Source of the DNA: Gemmatimonadetes bacterium bin94
GTDB taxonomy: Bacteria > Gemmatimonadota > Gemmatimonadetes > Longimicrobiales > Gaopeijiaceae
Length of the DNA stretch: 38,160 nt
Direction of reading: 5' to 3'
Assembly: GCA_002238865.1 (NCBI GenBank)
Contig: MPNE01000036.1
Span: forward strand, 1-38,160
Position numbers and translations under genes: made by a program
Shown here: piece by piece, positions 33,345 through 38,160 of the stretch
Layout: each line of letters opens with the position of its first letter
Numbering within the stretch: the stretch's first letter is position 1
Notes under the pieces: model-generated
Database searches by the model: none
The model's input: only the letters and a program-made list of their open reading frames with translations
Told to the model about the DNA's origin: nothing

Positions 33345-36300
33345 GTCCCGACGCGGGTCCCGGGCCGTACAACGGCCGCGAACGGTCCGGCCCGATCGCC
33401 TACATGGCGAGCAACGGCATCGCGGCCAATCTCCTGATGATGGCAATCATCGCGGCCGGACTCGTGTCGCTGACGGGTCTCGATCGGGAAGCTTGGCCAA
33501 TCACCCCCTTCTACCATATCGAAGTCTCGATGGCCTATCCCGGCGCCACGCCGGAGGAGATCGAGGAGTCGATCGTCGCAAAGATCGAGGACCAGGTCAG
33601 CGGGCTGGACGACGTGAGGGCGGTCAAGTCCGTGGCGGCTCCGGGCATGGCCTCCGTACGGGTCCAAATGGATTCCCGTACGGACATGGATCGAGCCCTG
33701 GACGACATCGAATCTGCCGTCAATCGCATACAGTCCTTTCCGGCCGGCGCCGAACGTCCCCGGTTCCGGGAGATGGACAACCGCATGAGCATGATGCGGC
33801 TCATCGTCCACGGCGACATCTCCGAGCGCTCGCTGAAGGAACTTGCGCACCAGATCGAAGACGACCTCACCACGCTGCCCTCGGTTTCCCAGGTCGAAGT
33901 CAGCGGGGTCCGGAACTACGAGATCTCCATCGAGGTGCCGCTTCACGGGCTGAGGGCCCTCGGACTCACGCTCACCGATATCGCCAATGCGATCCGGCGC
34001 AGTTCGCTGGACCTGTCGGCCGGCAGCATCAATACCCGGGAATCCCAGGTTCGGGTGCGGACCCTCGGGCAGAGCTACGACCAGCAGGACTTCGAGGAGA
34101 TCCCCCTCCTCAGCGACCGCGACGGCACGGTGCTGCGCCTCGGCGATATCGCCAGGGTCCGCGACGGCTTCCAGGAAGCAGACCTGATTGTCCGCCATCA
34201 GAACCATCCCGCCCTTTTCGTCGAGGTCTACCGGGCCGGTGGCGAACAGGTGATGGATGTCGCCACCACCGTGCGCGAGCACCTGGCGAACGAGGTGATC
34301 CCGGCTCTGCCGGACGGCGTGGGCATCACCATGTGGAACGACGAATCCCAAGCCTACGAGGAACGCGCCAACATTCTCCTGAAGAACGGTATCCTGGGCC
34401 TGTTGCTGGTGCTGATCGCACTCAGCCTGTTTCTCCAGGTCCGGCTCGCCCTGTGGGTTGTCGTGGGCCTCGTCGTTTCGGGTATCGGAGCCCTCGCCGT
34501 CATGATGGCGTTCGACGTGGCGATCAACACCATCAGCCTGTTCTCCTTTGTCCTCGCCATTGGGATCGTCGTCGACGACGCCATCGTTGTGGCCGAGCAC
34601 ATTCAATACGAGCGCAATCGGGGGACACCCGGGGTCGCCGCCGCGATCCGCGGCGTCAGGCGGATCAAGGTGCCCTTGACGTTCGCGGTCCTCACGTCGG
34701 TGGTGGCCTTCGTCCCGTTGCTGTTCATCCCGGGCGGCGTCGGTGACGTCTGGCGGGCCCTGCCGATCATCATGATCGCCATGCTGCTGGTTTCCCTGGT
34801 GGAATCGCTGCTGGTGCTGCCCGCCCACCTGTCACACCTGCCCGGCCCGGATTGGGTGCCGACCAATGCCTTCGACCGGTTCTTCACGCGGCTCCAGAGT
34901 CGTGTTGACGTCCAGCTGAACCGGTTCGTGCAGGGGCCCCTTGACCGGGCCCTGCGGTTCGCCACGGACCGGCCCGGAGTGACCATGGCGGGTGCCGTCG
35001 GAACGCTCGTGCTGAGCATCTCCCTACTGCCCGCCGGGGTCGTTCCCATGACGCTGGCCGACGACGTGGAAGGCGATTTCGCGACGGTCGTTTTGGAAAT
35101 GCCCGATGGGACCACCGCTTCGAGAACGTACGAAGTGGCGCGGGAGCTGGAGGCTGCGGGCCGCCGGGGCATCCAACGACTTTCCCGCGACCGGCCCGCG
35201 GATGCGCCACCGCTGCTAAGCGGCGTCACGGTGACCGTCGGACTGGGAGCCAGACTCGAGGGCGGACTCAACCCGGAGCCCACGCTCAATCCGCAGGCCA
35301 ATATCGCCACCATCGAGTTCAAGCTGCTCGGCGCGCAGCAGAGACGGATCTCCACCGGAGAGGTTGTGCAGGTGTGGCGGGAGGAGGTGGGTGTTCTGCC
35401 TTACGTGCGCGGCATCACCTTCAGCGGCGAGATCTTCACCCTCGGGAACCCGGTCGAGGCCGTACTGTCCCATCCCGACCCGGAGCGCCTCGTCCTGATC
35501 GCGGACTCGGTGGTAGACGGACTCCGCAGCGTGGAAGGCGTCTACGACATACGGTCGGATCACGCCTCCGGCATCCCGGAGGTTCAGCTGGAACTGCGCC
35601 CCGAAGCGCGGACCCTCGGTCTCACCCTGCAGGAGTTGGCGGGGCAGGCGAGGGCCGCGTTCTTCGGCGCGGAAGCCGTCCGAGTGCAGCGAGGCCGGGA
35701 CGAGGTACGAGTCTACGTGCGCCTGCCCGAGGAAGAGCGGAACTCCATTACCGATATCGAAGGCTACCTGATCCGCACGCCGAGCGGGGACGAGGTGCCG
35801 ATCGTCAGTGCGGCCGCGCTAAGCCGGGGCGTGTCGTCGTCGGCCCTCCGGCGCAGGGATGGCCAGCGCGTCGTCACCGTCACAGCGGATGTGGACGCCT
35901 CCGTGATCTCCAGCGACGAAGCCAACGATATCCTGGCCGGTTCGATCCTCGCGGACCTGACCGCGACGTATCCGGACCTGACCTACACGTTCGGGGGTGA
36001 ACAGCAGCAGCAACTGGAGTCGATCGACGCGCTGTACCGTGGGTTCGCGGTCGCCATGATCATGATCTTTGTGCTCCTCGCCATCCCCCTCCGTTCATAT
36101 ACCAAGCCGTTCATCATCATGGCCGTGATCCCCTTCGGGTTCATCGGCGTGATCCTGGGCCACTGGATCCTGGGCGTGGCCCTGAGCGCCATATCCTTCA
36201 TGGGGATCTTCGGTCTCAGCGGGGTGGTGGTGAACGATTCCCTGGTCATGATCGACTTCATCGACCAGAAACTCAGCGACGGGACCGCGCCGAAGACGGC

Positions 36301-36547
36301 TATCGTGGAGGGGGCCAAGGGACGCTTCCGTCCGATCATGCTCACTTCCGTGACGACTTTCCTCGGCTTCACCCCCCTGATCCTGGAGCGCGCAATCCAC
36401 GCCCAGTTCCTGATTCCCTTCGCCGCGTCGCTCGGTTGCGGCATTCTCTTCATCACGGCTATCCTTATGATGGTTGTTCCGGCGCTATACACCCTGCACC
36501 TGCGTCTGAGGCTCTCTTGGCGCCGTTTCGGTGTGGGTGCCGCGTAG
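33341..36547 (+). CDS. RND efflux transporter (AcrB/HAE family permease)
   Basis: 1068-aa proton-driven inner-membrane pump with the full two-repeat plan: N-terminal helix (GIAANLLMMAIIAAGLVSLT), a porter domain, transmembrane block at about 345-500, second periplasmic half, and transmembrane block at about 900-1060. The proton-relay aspartates are in FVLAIGIVVDDAIVVAEH (about 412-413), and the second repeat has GIFGLSGVVVNDSLVMIDF. The length is normal and no breaks are seen. It overlaps the adaptor gene by 4 nt and is followed 30 nt later by the GPP34-P450 gene on the same strand, which may be cotranscribed. The substrate is unknown; hydrophobic lipids such as sterols are a possibility given the neighbours. 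Confidence 0.93.
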   Translation: MSPDAGPGPYNGRERSGPIAYMASNGIAANLLMMAIIAAGLVSLTGLDREAWPITPFYHIEVSMAYPGATPEEIEESIVAKIEDQVSGLDDVRAVKSVAAPGMASVRVQMDSRTDMDRALDDIESAVNRIQSFPAGAERPRFREMDNRMSMMRLIVHGDISERSLKELAHQIEDDLTTLPSVSQVEVSGVRNYEISIEVPLHGLRALGLTLTDIANAIRRSSLDLSAGSINTRESQVRVRTLGQSYDQQDFEEIPLLSDRDGTVLRLGDIARVRDGFQEADLIVRHQNHPALFVEVYRAGGEQVMDVATTVREHLANEVIPALPDGVGITMWNDESQAYEERANILLKNGILGLLLVLIALSLFLQVRLALWVVVGLVVSGIGALAVMMAFDVAINTISLFSFVLAIGIVVDDAIVVAEHIQYERNRGTPGVAAAIRGVRRIKVPLTFAVLTSVVAFVPLLFIPGGVGDVWRALPIIMIAMLLVSLVESLLVLPAHLSHLPGPDWVPTNAFDRFFTRLQSRVDVQLNRFVQGPLDRALRFATDRPGVTMAGAVGTLVLSISLLPAGVVPMTLADDVEGDFATVVLEMPDGTTASRTYEVARELEAAGRRGIQRLSRDRPADAPPLLSGVTVTVGLGARLEGGLNPEPTLNPQANIATIEFKLLGAQQRRISTGEVVQVWREEVGVLPYVRGITFSGEIFTLGNPVEAVLSHPDPERLVLIADSVVDGLRSVEGVYDIRSDHASGIPEVQLELRPEARTLGLTLQELAGQARAAFFGAEAVRVQRGRDEVRVYVRLPEEERNSITDIEGYLIRTPSGDEVPIVSAAALSRGVSSSALRRRDGQRVVTVTADVDASVISSDEANDILAGSILADLTATYPDLTYTFGGEQQQQLESIDALYRGFAVAMIMIFVLLAIPLRSYTKPFIIMAVIPFGFIGVILGHWILGVALSAISFMGIFGLSGVVVNDSLVMIDFIDQKLSDGTAPKTAIVEGAKGRFRPIMLTSVTTFLGFTPLILERAIHAQFLIPFAASLGCGILFITAILMMVVPALYTLHLRLRLSWRRFGVGAA

Positions 36548-36577
36548 TGCATCTCGGCTGCGGACGAGACGAAACCC

Positions 36578-38160
36578 ATGACTGACAAGGCGATAACTGC
36601 GAAAACGGCGGAGACGGCGGAGAGTTCGACGGCTGAACCCCTGAGCCTGGTCGACGAACTCATCCTGATGCTTCTCGACGAGAAGGCCGGCTACTTCCAT
36701 CAGGTACCCGGCTGGCAACTGAACTGCGCCGTCGTCGGCGGAGTGCTGGCGGAACTCTCCTTCCGGTCGCGGCTCGACTCGGACTTGACATCCCTGTTCG
36801 TCGTTGACCCGGCCGAAACGGGCGACCCCGTCCTGGACCCCATCCTGAGGGAAATCGTGGACGCACCGGGCCAACGCACTGCCCGGTACTGGATCGAACG
36901 GCTAGCCTCCCGTGCGGAGTCGGTCATCGAAATGACTCTGGCGGGCCTGGTTGAACGGGGGATCCTCCAACACCACGAGGGCGAATTCTGGACGCTGGCT
37001 CCCACCGTCCTGCATGGGCAACAGTACGGGACGTCTGCGGAAGGCACGCCCGACCAGTTCATCAGGGCGCGCATCGGCAAGCTTCTCTTCACCGACGAGA
37101 TTCCCGACCCCAGAGACGTCGTCATCGTATGCCTCGTCAATACGTGCGACGTCTTTCGCCTGATTTTTGAACTCGATGAGAAGGCGGAGGAGCGCATCGA
37201 GGACATCTGCCAGATGGACTTGATCGGCCGGTCCATTGCCGATGCGGTCTCTCGGAACCTCGTCGGCCCAATCCGTAGGCATGCCGCTCTTTCCAAGAAG
37301 ATTCCGACGGTGCCGCTGCGCAAGCTGCTGGCCAACCCGCATATCCGGGACGGCAACCTGAACGCCTTGCTCGGGCACCTCGCGGAGGAGTACGGCCCGG
37401 TGTTCCGTGTCCGCCCTCCCTTCGCGGAGCCCATGACCTTCCTGGCCGGACTCGAGACGAACCGCTGGGTGCACAAGCAGGGGCGGCAGTACCTGAGAAC
37501 CAGGGACTACTTCAGCGACTTCGAGAAGGTGTACGGTGCGGCCGGCGTCCTCCCCGCCCTGGACGGCGCCGATCACTTCCGGCTTCGCAAGTTCCTGGCG
37601 CCGGCCTATTCCCAGGCGAGGCTGGGAGGGCAGATGGATCAGCTCTACGACAAGGGCCGCGCGTACATGGCGAGCTTGACGGTTGGGGACTCCTGCCGCG
37701 CCACGTCCATGTGCCGGGCGATGGTCAACGCCCAGCTTTCACCGCTGTTCATCGGCGTCGATACGCAAGATCTCATGGACGACCTGATGACATACAAGGA
37801 ACGGGCCCTGAGCGTGCATATCGCCCGACTCCTGCCCAAGTTTACGTTGAATACCCCGGGCATGAAACGCCGGGCGAAAACCCTGGACACCCTGATGGAA
37901 CGGGTGTTGCGAGTCAACACGCCCGGCCAACGGGCGGAAGGCCCGCGGAACCTGGTGGACGATTACCTCAGCCTGCACGCGAGCGACCCGCAGTTTCTCC
38001 CGGAGTCCAACCTGCTCTTCGCGTTTTCCGCAGCCCTGATCGCCAGCGTGTACCTCGGCGATACGTTCAGCCTCATGGTCTACGCCATGGCGTCGCAGCC
38101 GGACCTGTACGCCAGGATCCAGGCCGAAGCGGACGCCCTGTTCGCCAACGGCGACCCCGC
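36578..38160 (+). CDS. GPP34 (Golgi phosphoprotein 3-like) domain fused to cytochrome P450, cut by the window end
   Basis: The frame is open from ATG 36578 to the end (527 codons so far). Residues about 17-225 match GPP34: LSLVDELILMLLDEKAGYF, NCAVVGGVLAELSFRSRL, ETGDPVLDPILREIVD, TARYWIERLAS and LAGLVERGIL. In eukaryotes GOLPH3 binds phosphoinositide; in bacteria its role is unknown. From about 235 a P450 follows: an N-terminal hinge (KKIPTVPLRKLLANPH), EYGPVFRV, DHFRLRKFLAPAYS (C-helix), and an I-helix with LIASVYLGDTFSL, where GDT fits the oxygen-activation motif. The haem Cys would lie beyond the window. The P450 looks closest in style to the CYP51/CYP120 type. GPP34-P450 fusions are unusual. 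Confidence 0.85.
   Translation, partial: MTDKAITAKTAETAESSTAEPLSLVDELILMLLDEKAGYFHQVPGWQLNCAVVGGVLAELSFRSRLDSDLTSLFVVDPAETGDPVLDPILREIVDAPGQRTARYWIERLASRAESVIEMTLAGLVERGILQHHEGEFWTLAPTVLHGQQYGTSAEGTPDQFIRARIGKLLFTDEIPDPRDVVIVCLVNTCDVFRLIFELDEKAEERIEDICQMDLIGRSIADAVSRNLVGPIRRHAALSKKIPTVPLRKLLANPHIRDGNLNALLGHLAEEYGPVFRVRPPFAEPMTFLAGLETNRWVHKQGRQYLRTRDYFSDFEKVYGAAGVLPALDGADHFRLRKFLAPAYSQARLGGQMDQLYDKGRAYMASLTVGDSCRATSMCRAMVNAQLSPLFIGVDTQDLMDDLMTYKERALSVHIARLLPKFTLNTPGMKRRAKTLDTLMERVLRVNTPGQRAEGPRNLVDDYLSLHASDPQFLPESNLLFAFSAALIASVYLGDTFSLMVYAMASQPDLYARIQAEADALFANGDP

Noticed and set aside
33290-34828. A 512-codon open frame on the minus strand opposite the RND pump
   Set aside because: It is His/Asp-rich low-complexity translation produced by GC-rich codons of the real pump gene in the opposite strand; the pump has full domain structure.

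Overview
The window is high-GC bacterial chromosome. The large BIG2 Ig-like/leucine-rich-repeat lipoprotein, the 6-bladed beta-propeller export protein and the general gene style point to Gemmatimonadota or a close relative, and the sterol-methyltransferase-like gene would fit a marine or host-associated lineage. This placement is inference from gene content only; no rRNA marker is present.

Left edge (1-5.2 kb): a P4-type tyrosine integrase (233-1402, minus) abuts a BIG2/LRR lipoprotein gene whose LRR tail stops abruptly, as if an integrated element lying to the left had cut it. Next come an Rpn-family nuclease with 24-nt internal repeats and a small outer-membrane beta-barrel protein. The Rpn/barrel pair is bracketed by two near-identical direct repeats (about 3036-3090 and 5101-5155).

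Centre (5.3-20.3 kb): the main system, a long same-strand gene cluster for DNA phosphorothioation and linked defence. The order cysteine desulfurase, DUF4007 protein, 1153-aa P-loop ATPase, PAPS-reductase-like PP-loop protein matches SspA-SspB-SspC-SspD. Directly coupled to it are a 702-aa protein with RNA-polymerase-like DNA-binding parts (HhH/alpha-CTD-like plus sigma region 4-like HTH), a PLD-like/SF2 helicase fusion, a 75-aa protein, an SMC/DndD-like ATPase and a 162-aa protein. No SspE-type DUF262/DUF1524 effector is present, so the downstream genes are the likely restriction module (SspFGH-like or a variant). An uncharacterised gene (5268-6197) lies just upstream. Most junctions from 6419 to 20276 overlap or touch, which indicates one operon with translational coupling.

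Right flank of the island (20.3-26.2 kb): insertion-sequence relics (an IS3-like left end and an istB fragment of IS21 type), a stand-alone reverse transcriptase of the defence (UG/Abi) kind, a zinc-ribbon protein broken by two frameshifts, a DUF2971-like protein, an unusual aquaporin, a Fic fragment and a small lipoprotein. This is typical accessory, defence-island content.

Right part (26.4-38.2 kb): more chromosome-like genes: a 6-bladed propeller protein, a DoxX-family membrane protein with a palindromic operator candidate upstream, possible micro-ORFs, a DUF1971 cupin, a sterol C24-methyltransferase-like enzyme, an alpha-carbonic anhydrase, an RND efflux adaptor/pump pair, and, running off the end, a fusion of a GPP34 (Golgi phosphoprotein 3) domain to a cytochrome P450. 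The methyltransferase, the RND pump and the P450 may belong to bacterial sterol metabolism and transport; that link is inferred.
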